From an uncultured Bacteroides sp. (GTDB lineage Bacteria > Bacteroidota > Bacteroidia > Bacteroidales > Bacteroidaceae): DNA of 34,233 nucleotides. The translations under genes were made by a program, and so were the position numbers. Below, one piece after another: positions 6,234 through 14,256 of this stretch (positions within the stretch are counted from its first letter, which is position 1; each line of letters opens with the position of its first letter). The DNA lies in the NCBI GenBank assembly GCA_900556625.1, contig USPQ01000023.1, positions 1-34,233 on the forward strand, given 5' to 3'. A model generated the notes under the pieces. The model saw only the letters and a program-made list of their open reading frames with translations. It was not told the DNA's origin and did not search any database.

Positions 6234-6776
6234 ATGTTCAAGCCTATGGTATATTGTCAAAACAGCCAGTCTCAAACAAAAGCGGTAACACTTGTATTTA
6301 AAAGGGAAGAACTGCTTTACGATGCGGAGAATTATTCTTTTGTAGAGGGCGACATTATGCAAGCGGAAGATGAACACGCCAGACATCAAGTATTCGACAT
6401 CGGTCAGGACGGTAATGTGGACAGAGTTACGAGAATACTTAACCTCGCGCATTCTGAATGCGTGGAAATGTTGTTTCCTTATACGAAAGAAGAAATTTCC
6501 GATAAGCAGGAACCCCTTGATAATGTTATGACCGTGCCGGAAGAATATCTCATAACCCTTGTTTTGCCCGTGGAATTTTCATTGTCTACCGTGAAGTTGC
6601 TGAAACATCTGATACACGAATATATGGTCTGCAAGGTTCTTGCCGACTGGATGAGCATAACAAATCCCGGCAGCCAAGCCAATTGGGAAGATAAAGCCCG
6701 AAATATCCGAATCAAGATACAGACTTCCCTTGTTTCACGGAAAGGCAAAATAAAACGAAAGTTGAAACCTTTCTGA
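6234..6776 (+). CDS. Phage protein, paralogue 3 of 3, last late gene
   Basis: A 180-aa protein starting 3 nt after the stop of paralogue 2. The N-terminus has the same pattern (AVTLVFKREELLYDAENYSF), and the C-terminal half has YMVCKVLADWMSITNPGSQA, like the aromatic block of paralogues 1 and 2. The RPTY tail is replaced by a strongly basic end (KGKIKRKLKPF). It is the last gene before the terminator of the rightward unit. Confidence 0.68.
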   Translation: MFKPMVYCQNSQSQTKAVTLVFKREELLYDAENYSFVEGDIMQAEDEHARHQVFDIGQDGNVDRVTRILNLAHSECVEMLFPYTKEEISDKQEPLDNVMTVPEEYLITLVLPVEFSLSTVKLLKHLIHEYMVCKVLADWMSITNPGSQANWEDKARNIRIKIQTSLVSRKGKIKRKLKPF

Positions 6777-6787
6777 TAAAAGGAAGA

Positions 6788-6818
6788 GCCGGAGTGCATC
6801 ACGCATTCCGGCTTTTTT
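6788..6818. terminator. Rho-independent terminator between convergent operons
   Basis: GCCGGAGTGC (6788-6797) pairs with GCATTCCGGC (6803-6812), with one G·T pair and a 5-nt loop, followed by six T residues (6813-6818). It lies 12 nt after the last rightward gene. The leftward operon ends at 6866, so the same hairpin may also stop transcription from the other side, though the A-run on that side is weak. Confidence 0.88.
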
Positions 6819-6865
6819 ACTAACAATCTTTCTTAACCTTAATATGAAAAACTAACCTATGTAAG

Positions 6866-9514
6866 TTATCTTGGTTTATTAAGCATACGGGGGCTGAATT
6901 GAACGGTAAATCCCAATAAACTTTCAGATTTGTCTAGTTTGCATATTAGTACAAGTCGGAATGTTTTGTATGGTGTGCCATGGAAACCTCGCATATATTT
7001 ATCGGTACTACTCCATACTGCATGCCAGTTGAATAAATCATTTGAGCCATACAGAACTTGTGAGACATGGCTACTCTTGAAATATCCGCGTTGTATGATG
7101 GTGTCTATCGTTTTGAACATGTTTGGATCATCTATTTTGAACGGACGAGTGACAGCCAATGCAGTAATAGCTTCTATTGTGTCATCAGGTTGTGAGAAAT
7201 TGACGAGATCATTATCTGAAGTCATAGCGAGTGCGTCAGGATAGGAGTTTAAACCACTCATGATGTTACTATGCATCATTCCCCATTGCTTACTATCCAT
7301 TGAATATAAGTAGGCATAGGTGCATGATGGGGTGTGAATGATGATACGCTGGTGTATATAGTCGTAAATCATCCTACATGTTTTTAGAAATTCGCGGAAA
7401 GTTAGAAATTGAAAGTCTGTTGAATTAAATCTTGTATTATTAACCAATTTATTCAAATGGGGTAAAGAATTGATAGAGAAAGCCAATTCACTGTCCAAAA
7501 TATCCGAAATACATTGGCTTGTAGAACCGCTAATAAGCATAATACCACGGTCAGTCGCAAATAGTACAGCATTATCAATCTGGGTTATACTATCGGAATT
7601 AATACACACATCACGTGTGATAGGCTGGCGGGCAGAATAGGAACCGGTAGAAGAAACCTCGAGAGCCCAAATTCCATCAGTAGAGAAACAGTAAAGAGGA
7701 AATTGACCAAATTGGCCTTGTGATAAAGCCTTTGCGGCTGAACTGAGTCCAATGATTGTACCTGTTCCAACAGTGCAGACTCCGAGAGCGGGAAATGAAA
7801 AAGGATCGTTTACATCAGAAGTATATATTTTATTTAGATATGGGATTCCGATTTCTGTATCAGTAATAAGGCTCATATCGGGGGTACTAGAGAAACTTGT
7901 GTTGATACTTCCGTATACTCCGTTAAGTGTTTCATGTTTATGTAATTTGCTATATGAATAGGATTTTACTCCATTGTTATCTATACGCTCAATAATAAGC
8001 TCTTTTGCATTGATATTGGGATAAAAGAAGTATGGATTAACTATATTCATTGGTATACCGGAAAGAAACTGTACCATAACTTTTCGTTTCTCGGCTTCAA
8101 TGAAGATGTATGCTTTATAAGAATATGTTTTCTCAACGGCTTTTTTAGTTTCGTTATCATACTCTCCATTAGCATATTGAAAACAAGATTCAAGTGGGAA
8201 TGTCGGAGGGATAATAGTTACTCCAGTCAGATTTAGGCGTGCGTTGTATGGAAATGCATACTTAGCAACAATTGTTCCGGTTAAATTGCTGTCACCCTCC
8301 ATTACTTCTTTTGCCTCAAGTGAATTGAGAGCCCCATTTTCAATAGAAACAATGTTCTCTCCTGATTGTATTTTTTTTACGTCAATGGAAGAGATAAGGT
8401 AGAAAGGTAATGAAGAGTCATCATCTACAAGTGATTTACCTGACATTCCAAAAAATAAAGAGTCAGTATTGATTGATTCACGTGCGTTGTGAAGCCGATA
8501 TATTAATTTCCCGTTAACATTTTCATTTCCGGAATTAGCGCAATACTCTAAAAATGCACCAGAACCGCCAAAAGGTCCCAAAAATCCGTATGGAGATATT
8601 GATTTACACATATTATCCTGATCGACTGTATAGAGTGGGGGAGTGATGAATATATCAATACTTCTAACTAATTCTCCCCATTCGGATATGGATTCTTTTA
8701 CTTCATCAATGTTTGTTATCTCATAATATAATTTTGATGCAACATATGATACGACCATATTGAATTTGGTGTATAGACCATTATTCATTTCATAACCTGT
8801 ATAATGTATGAGATAAGGTATGCCGTATGACGGGTAGATTTTAATTGGAGGTGAAATGTAGTTGAGTGTTCCGTCGTACATACGGTAAGCATATCTTATC
8901 ATGAACGGATATTGGAATGACCCTGCTGTTTTTGCATCGGCGGTATATTTATTGGTATATGCCAGAACGGTGTCTCTTACAGCTTGGCTAGCTTCTGGTG
9001 AGAGAAGATACTGTCCCATAATTCCCCCCATACTAAAACCGGGGAAACTAGCAGATAACATATCAGAGTTTCCCATAGATGCTTTTAGTCGGAAGGAGAG
9101 CGATGGAAATACCGGATTACTTCCCATGAGTACGTAGGTTCCTGACTTGTAGAGGGCATAAATTATGCCCTCAGAAGTGAGTATGATTAATGTGTTTCCA
9201 AGTGATGTTACCTGATAGAGTTCTCCAGAAATAGATACTATATCTTCGGGTTGCTTATCAGTGTCGTTAGAGGATAACCATTGTAAGGCGGCGAATTCTG
9301 TATCGTAAATTATGTAATGTTTATATACCGAGATGTTGTGTATGTATATTACTTTTTTCCCTTGTGGGAGAGTGAATAAACATTGAGGCTTTTGAATGCC
9401 TTTTAATACTCCATCTTCAGGAATAAGATTCATTGCAACTGACAAGTCACCATCTGCACATTCGTAATCTGATGGATTGGCAGAATATCCATTGTACTTA
9501 ATCTCTTTTATCAT
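6866..9514 (-). CDS. Large beta-rich phage protein, probable virion or surface protein
   Basis: An 882-aa protein that is the last and largest gene of the leftward operon. It starts MIKEIKYNGYSANPSDYECADGD and has repeated beta-strand-type blocks with alternating hydrophobic residues, such as LYCFSTDGIWALEVSSTGSY and NAVLFATDRGIMLISG, suggesting a propeller-like fold. There is no signal peptide and no membrane segment. I recognise this type from Bacteroides prophages but not its function; tail or tail-tip roles are possible. It is encoded with early genes on the strand opposite the late genes, which is unusual for a structural protein. It starts one nt after the stop of the upstream gene. Confidence 0.75.
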   Translation of the reverse strand: MIKEIKYNGYSANPSDYECADGDLSVAMNLIPEDGVLKGIQKPQCLFTLPQGKKVIYIHNISVYKHYIIYDTEFAALQWLSSNDTDKQPEDIVSISGELYQVTSLGNTLIILTSEGIIYALYKSGTYVLMGSNPVFPSLSFRLKASMGNSDMLSASFPGFSMGGIMGQYLLSPEASQAVRDTVLAYTNKYTADAKTAGSFQYPFMIRYAYRMYDGTLNYISPPIKIYPSYGIPYLIHYTGYEMNNGLYTKFNMVVSYVASKLYYEITNIDEVKESISEWGELVRSIDIFITPPLYTVDQDNMCKSISPYGFLGPFGGSGAFLEYCANSGNENVNGKLIYRLHNARESINTDSLFFGMSGKSLVDDDSSLPFYLISSIDVKKIQSGENIVSIENGALNSLEAKEVMEGDSNLTGTIVAKYAFPYNARLNLTGVTIIPPTFPLESCFQYANGEYDNETKKAVEKTYSYKAYIFIEAEKRKVMVQFLSGIPMNIVNPYFFYPNINAKELIIERIDNNGVKSYSYSKLHKHETLNGVYGSINTSFSSTPDMSLITDTEIGIPYLNKIYTSDVNDPFSFPALGVCTVGTGTIIGLSSAAKALSQGQFGQFPLYCFSTDGIWALEVSSTGSYSARQPITRDVCINSDSITQIDNAVLFATDRGIMLISGSTSQCISDILDSELAFSINSLPHLNKLVNNTRFNSTDFQFLTFREFLKTCRMIYDYIHQRIIIHTPSCTYAYLYSMDSKQWGMMHSNIMSGLNSYPDALAMTSDNDLVNFSQPDDTIEAITALAVTRPFKIDDPNMFKTIDTIIQRGYFKSSHVSQVLYGSNDLFNWHAVWSSTDKYMRGFHGTPYKTFRLVLICKLDKSESLLGFTVQFSPRMLNKPR

Positions 9515-9515
9515 A

Positions 9516-9878
9516 TTACAAAAGGTATTTAGTGATAATTGGTAATAGTTTACCGTATTCGTTTTCCGTTGGTTCTCCTACACATAATTTTACTTTATCT
9601 GTTGTTTTGCATTCTTGGAGAATTGCTGTACAAAGTCTGCTTGATGAAGTTCTGAAATGATTTCCTGCCTTATTTGTTGGGAATACCATTGCTTCATGCC
9701 TCCCGTTTGGTGAACGAAGTCTAACGTAAAGGTAAAATTCATCTTGGTCAATCATTATGTCCAAAACATCTCCGCGTGAGAGCTGGAGATGTTTTGCGAC
9801 GCGAGCACTAATATCTATCCTTCCTGATGCGTAAAAGGTGATATCAGCTTTTCGGGTGTTTCCTAATATACTTTGCAT
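9516..9878 (-). CDS. Hypothetical protein with AbrB-like swapped-hairpin pattern
   Basis: A 120-aa protein if started at the ATG at 9878, which overlaps the upstream gene by 35 bp; upstream in-frame ATGs would overlap it more. Residues about 20-50 (GRIDISARVAKHLQLSRGDV) resemble the SpoVT/AbrB signature GRIxIPxxIRxxLGIxxGD. If right, it may bind DNA or act as a small structural module. It is paired with the 882-aa gene (1-nt gap). Confidence in the fold is low. Confidence 0.55.
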   Translation of the reverse strand: MQSILGNTRKADITFYASGRIDISARVAKHLQLSRGDVLDIMIDQDEFYLYVRLRSPNGRHEAMVFPTNKAGNHFRTSSSRLCTAILQECKTTDKVKLCVGEPTENEYGKLLPIITKYLL

Positions 9879-10269
9879 TTGGCTTGTCGAATTTATAATA
9901 AGTTTTTCCTTGTGGAGTTTTCTGAATTGATACGGACAATTTAATCCGGCAACTATCAGATAATCCATATTCATAAAGAATGCGACCAACTGACGGGCAG
10001 AGCGTTTCAAATCCTATACATTTATACTTGTCGTTGTATTGAATATCACACATTTGGGTTGGTTGTTTAATATCTGGATTGATAGAAAAACCGAATGTGT
10101 CATTTCCGGAAATACGGAAAACGAATACACGCGCTGCATCACTCTTCCTGGCATTATTCTTGATATGCAAGAACAAGCGTTTGGAAAGCGTTATAGAGTT
10201 GTCTGTAGGATCGGCAATCACATAATACAGCAGTGATTGCCACCATAATTTTAACTTACTGATAATCAT
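9844..10269 (-). CDS. Hypothetical phage protein
   Basis: A 141-aa protein that I do not recognise. It has a tryptophan/leucine-rich N-terminus (MIISKLKLWWQSLLYYVIAD), beta-strand-like segments (AARVFVFRISG) and a basic C-terminus (PNAKYIRKHPKS). Its end overlaps the start of the next gene by 35 bp in another frame, the compact layout seen across this operon. It may work with the next two genes, which form a tight group at the operon end. Confidence 0.6.
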   Translation of the reverse strand: MIISKLKLWWQSLLYYVIADPTDNSITLSKRLFLHIKNNARKSDAARVFVFRISGNDTFGFSINPDIKQPTQMCDIQYNDKYKCIGFETLCPSVGRILYEYGLSDSCRIKLSVSIQKTPQGKTYYKFDKPNAKYIRKHPKS

Positions 10270-10305
10270 AGTACGAAAGTATGATGAATGATTAGCTTTT
10301 GTAGT

Positions 10306-10542
10306 TTAACTTTTTACTGACGTATTGAGATGCACTCGACGCGAACGAAAGGTAACCGTTTCGACAAAGGTAAACGATAAGGTTGTTTCGATTTCCAATC
10401 GATGCCGGTTAGCGGCTTCTTTTGTTGCAAAAATGTAAGAACAGATTTCTTGTTTGGTTGTACCTTTGGTAGCTACAATATTGGCATAATATTTGCGTCC
10501 GAAGAGGAACGCAATGATTTCTTTTAATACTGTTGAATTCAT
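10306..10542 (-). CDS. Small hypothetical protein
   Basis: A 78-aa protein with a mixed alpha/beta pattern: MNSTVLKEIIAFLFGRKYYA, a strand NIVATKG, an EICSYIFATKEAANRHR helix and a C-terminal FRSRR segment. The latter part resembles a short domain in which one strand pair is followed by a DNA- or RNA-binding-like basic stretch, but no family is recognised. It lies 12 nt after the upstream gene. Confidence 0.55.
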   Translation of the reverse strand: MNSTVLKEIIAFLFGRKYYANIVATKGTTKQEICSYIFATKEAANRHRLEIETTLSFTFVETVTFRSRRVHLNTSVKS

Positions 10543-10554
10543 AATCTATTGGTT

Positions 10555-10749
10555 TTAATCTGTGAATAAATTCTTTTGTTCCGGTTGTTTGGGAGGAGGG
10601 ATGATGCTATTAACACGTTCAATCTCTCGGTCAATCTCGGCTTCGAGTGCTTTGCAAATTCGTAAATTAGCTTGAGTACGACATTTGAAATATTCTTTTT
10701 GCGCTTTGCGCATCTGGACAACTTTGGTAAAGAGTGTTTTTGCATCCAT
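10555..10749 (-). CDS. Small coiled-coil hypothetical protein
   Basis: A 64-aa, highly charged helical protein (RKAQKEYFKCRTQANLRICK) with a C-terminal Pro-rich tail (PPPKQPEQKNLF). Its ATG overlaps the stop of the upstream lipoprotein gene (TAATG). That coupling favours this frame over another open frame covering almost the same bases. Confidence 0.6.
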   Translation of the reverse strand: MDAKTLFTKVVQMRKAQKEYFKCRTQANLRICKALEAEIDREIERVNSIIPPPKQPEQKNLFTD

Positions 10750-10916
10750 TATTTCTTATATTTGTATTGTTCTTTAAACATCGAATCCGCTTCCTGAAAT
10801 TGTTTTGTAAAGCGGTTTTCTTTATATTCTCTCTTGAAAGTCACATATGGGACTTTCTTTGTGTTACATCCTACTGTTAGAGCAAGAATAACACATATTA
10901 ATAGCATTTTTCTCAT
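10749..10916 (-). CDS. Small lipoprotein
   Basis: A 55-aa protein with basic start MRKMLL, a hydrophobic core and lipobox LTVGC (Cys17), followed by a 38-residue charged tail ending QYKYKK. Start and stop each overlap the neighbouring genes by 1 nt (TAATG on both sides), strong support for a real gene. The leader TCAAAACAAGA lies 4 nt before the ATG. It may act at the cell surface during infection, for example in exclusion; role unknown. Confidence 0.7.
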   Translation of the reverse strand: MRKMLLICVILALTVGCNTKKVPYVTFKREYKENRFTKQFQEADSMFKEQYKYKK

Positions 10917-11188
10917 TATTTCTTGTTTTGATATTGGTTAAAACAGATTCTCACATAACGATAGAATCGTATGTAGCCGAACGAATAAGAGGGACATTCT
11001 GTATTATCGGATATGTCAATTTGTACATTATAACCTTTCCTCCGCAAAAAACGGGCAGCTATCTCATCAACAGTATATCGCTTTTTGTGAATGTCCCAGC
11101 AACAGGAGTTCCATACAGTTTTAGGACTACCTTTTTTTAGGACTTTCTTAAAGGTTCTAATGGCTTGTATGATTTCTTTTTTGTTCAT
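10916..11188 (-). CDS. Hypothetical protein
   Basis: A 90-aa basic protein (MNKKEIIQAIRTFKKVLKKG…) with helices followed by RFLRRKGYNVQIDISD and an aromatic C-terminus (GYIRFYRYVRICF). No family recognised. Its stop overlaps the start of the lipoprotein gene by 1 nt. Confidence 0.55.
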   Translation of the reverse strand: MNKKEIIQAIRTFKKVLKKGSPKTVWNSCCWDIHKKRYTVDEIAARFLRRKGYNVQIDISDNTECPSYSFGYIRFYRYVRICFNQYQNKK

Positions 11189-11206
11189 ACTTATATTGAT
11201 TTGAAT

Positions 11207-11764
11207 TTACTTGTACCAACGTCCACCACAATATTTACATACGAAATATTTTCCCATACTCATCACCTGAACTTTTTCATCAACACATATACGACACATG
11301 CAAACATTGTGGTCGCCATCTGACACGGGTTCCTGAATTTTATCGTATTCCCAAAAAGATAGTTTACCTTTAGCCGGTATTGGTTCTGGAAATAATATGG
11401 GATTAGCTAATATCCAGTTATAAATAGGATTTTCATAATAGCCTTTACTAGCATCTGTTTTCTCTGCCCATTTAGAAGGATGATTGATTGAGCATCCAAT
11501 TATTTCCACACTTCCAATGATAGCAGAATTGACAATGTCCTCTGCACATATTATTTTTCGTTGAAACTCAACAGGCAGACTATCCCATTGAGTTTTTGTA
11601 AATACACTATTGGGATTTCTCATTTCTACAGGTTTTCCACTTGCATGGATTAACACTCTATGCCCTATGTATTTCTCTGGACACGCCCAAGTACGGTTCT
11701 CGATGTTTTTAAAACCGTGGACTATCAAAGAGGCCCACGGTTGTTTTATTGTTATTGCTTTCAT
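11207..11764 (-). CDS. ASCH-domain protein with C-terminal zinc ribbon
   Basis: A 185-aa protein. The N-terminal about 130 residues match the ASCH fold (MKAITIKQPWASLIVHGFKN, ENRTW, GHRVLIHASG, IIGSVEIIG). ASCH proteins are PUA-like and bind RNA or modified nucleotides; some act on modified bases. The C-terminus has CMCRICVDE followed by CKYCGG, two Cys pairs likely to bind zinc. Presence near phage methyltransferases may hint at a role around modified DNA or RNA, which is inference. Confidence 0.8.
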   Translation of the reverse strand: MKAITIKQPWASLIVHGFKNIENRTWACPEKYIGHRVLIHASGKPVEMRNPNSVFTKTQWDSLPVEFQRKIICAEDIVNSAIIGSVEIIGCSINHPSKWAEKTDASKGYYENPIYNWILANPILFPEPIPAKGKLSFWEYDKIQEPVSDGDHNVCMCRICVDEKVQVMSMGKYFVCKYCGGRWYK

Positions 11765-11782
11765 TTCTTTATTTTATTTGGA

Positions 11783-11998
11783 TTATTGTTTGATTTCTTG
11801 ATAGCCTCTTGCTACAAAGAACTCTCCCATTTTATAAGAATCACAAAAAGAACTTGTATTGGTAAGCCATTTATTATTTTTGAGACATTTGTTTCTCCAA
11901 TAAGTCGGTGCTGGAACCCTCTGCATTTTACAGTATTCACAACTGGCGCATACCATGTTTACTTTTACACCATAAGGGCTAATCATTTTCTTGCTCAT
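11783..11998 (-). CDS. Small Cys-rich protein
   Basis: A 71-aa protein with CASCEYCKMQ near residues 17-26 and two further cysteines (Cys38 and Cys52), so a zinc-bound knuckle is likely. C-terminus GEFFVARGYQEIKQ. Its ATG lies 2 nt after the upstream stop. No family recognised. Confidence 0.55.
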   Translation of the reverse strand: MSKKMISPYGVKVNMVCASCEYCKMQRVPAPTYWRNKCLKNNKWLTNTSSFCDSYKMGEFFVARGYQEIKQ

Positions 11999-12000
11999 AT

Positions 12001-12435
12001 TTAATCATTAATTTTCAACAATTTATTTATCTTTGAATCACATCTAACAGTAGGAAGTCCTTTAAGATATTTAATGAACCACCTGCGCCCTTTGTATTGA
12101 AATGAAGAATGTTTTATGGCTTTGTAATAATCATATCCGCAATCTTCAAAGACGCTATCAGGAATACCTTTTTCTATCAGATTATCTATAATTTCATCAA
12201 TTAAAGGATGTTCGTCACATTCTCCCCAATAGTTCCAAGTACAATAATAAACCTCATCAAGATAGCCACGCCAGATAAAAGATGAACCTTTGTTTTTATA
12301 CCGCTTTCCTGTCTCTCTATATGACGCCCAATATAAATTAGGCATATTTGATAAAAGCCCTTTGCGATAAAGAAGCCTAACTATTTGTTTCTCTTGTTTA
12401 TTCCAGACTCTGTTTGATTTAGGAGTTCTGCTCAT
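12001..12435 (-). CDS. Hypothetical protein
   Basis: A 144-aa basic protein rich in Trp, Tyr and Lys (FIWRGYLDEVYYCTWNYWGE). The N-terminal TPKSNRVWNKQEKQIVRLLY resembles a short helix-turn-helix, though weakly. The frame extends 9 codons upstream only to a TTG. ATG at 12435 is preceded by the TCAAAACAAGA leader (6-nt gap), which supports this start. Function unknown. Confidence 0.58.
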   Translation of the reverse strand: MSRTPKSNRVWNKQEKQIVRLLYRKGLLSNMPNLYWASYRETGKRYKNKGSSFIWRGYLDEVYYCTWNYWGECDEHPLIDEIIDNLIEKGIPDSVFEDCGYDYYKAIKHSSFQYKGRRWFIKYLKGLPTVRCDSKINKLLKIND

Positions 12436-12454
12436 ATCTGTTCTTGTTTTGAAC

Positions 12455-13291
12455 CTACTCAAAAATACTTTGAGTAGATCTTGGTTTATAATTTATCCAA
12501 ATCACTTCTTGTACTTCACCGGATCTAATATTGTTTTTCTTTTTGGGAAACTTTATCATAGTCCAATCTCCATACAATTCTTGCATAAGAGGGCAATCGT
12601 AACTACTTATCATTGCCTTTCCTCTAATAGAATGTAACCGTCTGGATAGTTCTCGGTGTTGATCGTTTGAAAATTCAAACTTATAATCCTTCGAGGAAGC
12701 TCGGCATTCAAGTGGGTAAGGTGGATCAACATAAAAGAAAGCTCCGGGGAAGTCGATCTTGTCAATACAAGCAGAATAATCTAAATTCAGAATTTGAAAG
12801 TTGGATCTGATAACTTCTGCTACCTCATGTAGTTTTTCAATAGCATTGTTCCAGCGAGATACGGTTTCCCCACCTTGGCAATTAACATGCTTCTTTGCCA
12901 TGTGCCATCCTTTATTTTTTCGTTGTGCTCCAAGACCAAAGAAGGATTGTCTGACACGAACATAAAACCTACGGGCTTGCTCTATTTTATCTGCAGATGG
13001 TTCCCATGAATTTTTGTATTCAAGTTCGGAACAGGGGGTTAAGAGTAATAACCTGATAAGTTCTGGTTCATGATCTCTTAAAACTGCAAAGAAGTTTGTT
13101 ATATCTGCATTTAACTCATTGGCGGTTTTAATCACTTTACCGTTATAATTGAGAGATACTACCATACTTCCAGCGAAGAGATCCACTAAATGAGTAAAGT
13201 TATCTGGAAAATATTTATATAAATATTCTAACCAGGTAAACTTACCTCCGAAATAATTGAAAGCTATTAATTTATCTTTGTTTCCACTCAT
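12455..13291 (-). CDS. DNA adenine N6-methyltransferase (D12/Dam class)
   Basis: A 278-aa enzyme that would move a methyl group from S-adenosylmethionine to adenine N6. D12-class motifs: NYFGGK (12-17), SAM-binding DLFAGS (37-42) and catalytic DPPY (189-192). Length is typical for Dam-type enzymes; the target could be GATC but the sequence does not prove it. It is an orphan (no nuclease next to it), as in phages that protect their DNA or mark replication. The phage also carries a cytosine methyltransferase. Confidence 0.92.
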   Translation of the reverse strand: MSGNKDKLIAFNYFGGKFTWLEYLYKYFPDNFTHLVDLFAGSMVVSLNYNGKVIKTANELNADITNFFAVLRDHEPELIRLLLLTPCSELEYKNSWEPSADKIEQARRFYVRVRQSFFGLGAQRKNKGWHMAKKHVNCQGGETVSRWNNAIEKLHEVAEVIRSNFQILNLDYSACIDKIDFPGAFFYVDPPYPLECRASSKDYKFEFSNDQHRELSRRLHSIRGKAMISSYDCPLMQELYGDWTMIKFPKKKNNIRSGEVQEVIWINYKPRSTQSIFE

Positions 13292-13307
13292 ACCTATTTA
13301 TTTTAGG

Positions 13308-13679
13308 CTAGACATTCTCTTTTTCTTCACGTAGTTTCTTTTTCTCCATATAAACCTTATACTCCTTGCAGACTGTTGGGCGTGTCTTATTGCAATTGTA
13401 TGCGTGTCTACGGCTGTAATTTTTGCAATGCGTGCGGGTACACCAGTGACCGGGGCAAAGTTGCTTACATATAACATCTATCGCATCATACACACGATGA
13501 TAAGAACGCTCACCTTGCCTTTCAGTGATACTGCTATTCTCTAGCATAAAGTGTACTAGTTCTTCATCATGCGAAATACCTTTTGTTTCTTTCGGGAACT
13601 TTATTTCCTTCTTGGTTCGCTTCTTACAATCAAGGTAAGTAAGCCACATGATATGCTGGGGTGTTCCTAGACTTTTCAT
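13308..13679 (-). CDS. Hypothetical Cys-rich protein
   Basis: A 123-aa basic protein. Residues about 70-110 carry seven cysteines (CKQLCPGHWCTRTHCKNY and more), suggesting a metal-binding module. The C-terminus is a charged helix (KVYMEKKKLREEKENV). Its ATG overlaps the upstream TGA (ATGA coupling). Family not recognised. Confidence 0.58.
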   Translation of the reverse strand: MKSLGTPQHIMWLTYLDCKKRTKKEIKFPKETKGISHDEELVHFMLENSSITERQGERSYHRVYDAIDVICKQLCPGHWCTRTHCKNYSRRHAYNCNKTRPTVCKEYKVYMEKKKLREEKENV

Positions 13680-13924
13680 ACTTTAGTTCCTTTCTTGTTT
13701 TCTTTTAAATAATTAATATACTTTTCTTTAGCTTCTTTGAAGAAGCTAAAGCCACACTTTATAGGCAAATCAAATAGAGTTTCCGGCTTGTTAACATCCA
13801 TTTGTTTGATGAAATCAGATTGCAATATTTTCTTGTCCCAACAAGCATATTCAATTGCAGACCAATAACGATTTAGTATGCCACCAACAGACAACCACCA
13901 TAAAAAATCATTCAATAGTTTCAT
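13676..13924 (-). CDS. Small hypothetical protein
   Basis: An 82-aa protein, MKLLNDFLWWLSVGGILNRY at the start, then a helical middle (VNKPETLFDLPIKCGFSFFK) and a lysine-rich end. Coupled by a 4-nt overlap to the next gene. Function unknown. Confidence 0.5.
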   Translation of the reverse strand: MKLLNDFLWWLSVGGILNRYWSAIEYACWDKKILQSDFIKQMDVNKPETLFDLPIKCGFSFFKEAKEKYINYLKENKKGTKV

Positions 13925-13948
13925 TTCTGTATCTGATTTTTAGTGTTA

Positions 13949-14233
13949 TTATTTTTCTTCATCCTTCAAAAAGCCACTCCGGTCAGGATATACCTTTTGT
14001 TCCAGTTTCTCCATTTCCTCAATAGCTTTATAGGCATTATTTATATCATCTTCACGATATGGATTATTAGGATTATCGCCAAATAAACCATATATGACCT
14101 TGTATGAGAGCATGTGAGCACGTTGTCTATCAATATATTTTTGTTCACAGGTCGCAGTTCCGTCAAGCGATCCTCCAAGGCTATTTGTGACAGTCATAAG
14201 CCTTGCTAACAATTCCTTTTGAGTTTTATTCAT
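13949..14233 (-). CDS. Hypothetical helical protein
   Basis: A 94-aa, mostly helical protein (MNKTQKELLARLMTVTNSLG … AYKAIEEMEKLEQKVY). The TCAAAACAAGA leader lies 6 nt before the ATG. No family recognised. Confidence 0.55.
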   Translation of the reverse strand: MNKTQKELLARLMTVTNSLGGSLDGTATCEQKYIDRQRAHMLSYKVIYGLFGDNPNNPYREDDINNAYKAIEEMEKLEQKVYPDRSGFLKDEEK

Positions 14234-14256
14234 TACTATTCTTGTTTTGAGCCTAA

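Noticed and set aside
10539..10745. Alternative frame over the small coiled-coil gene
   Set aside because: The frame at 10555-10749 has a stop/start overlap with its neighbour and a protein-like composition; the other does not.
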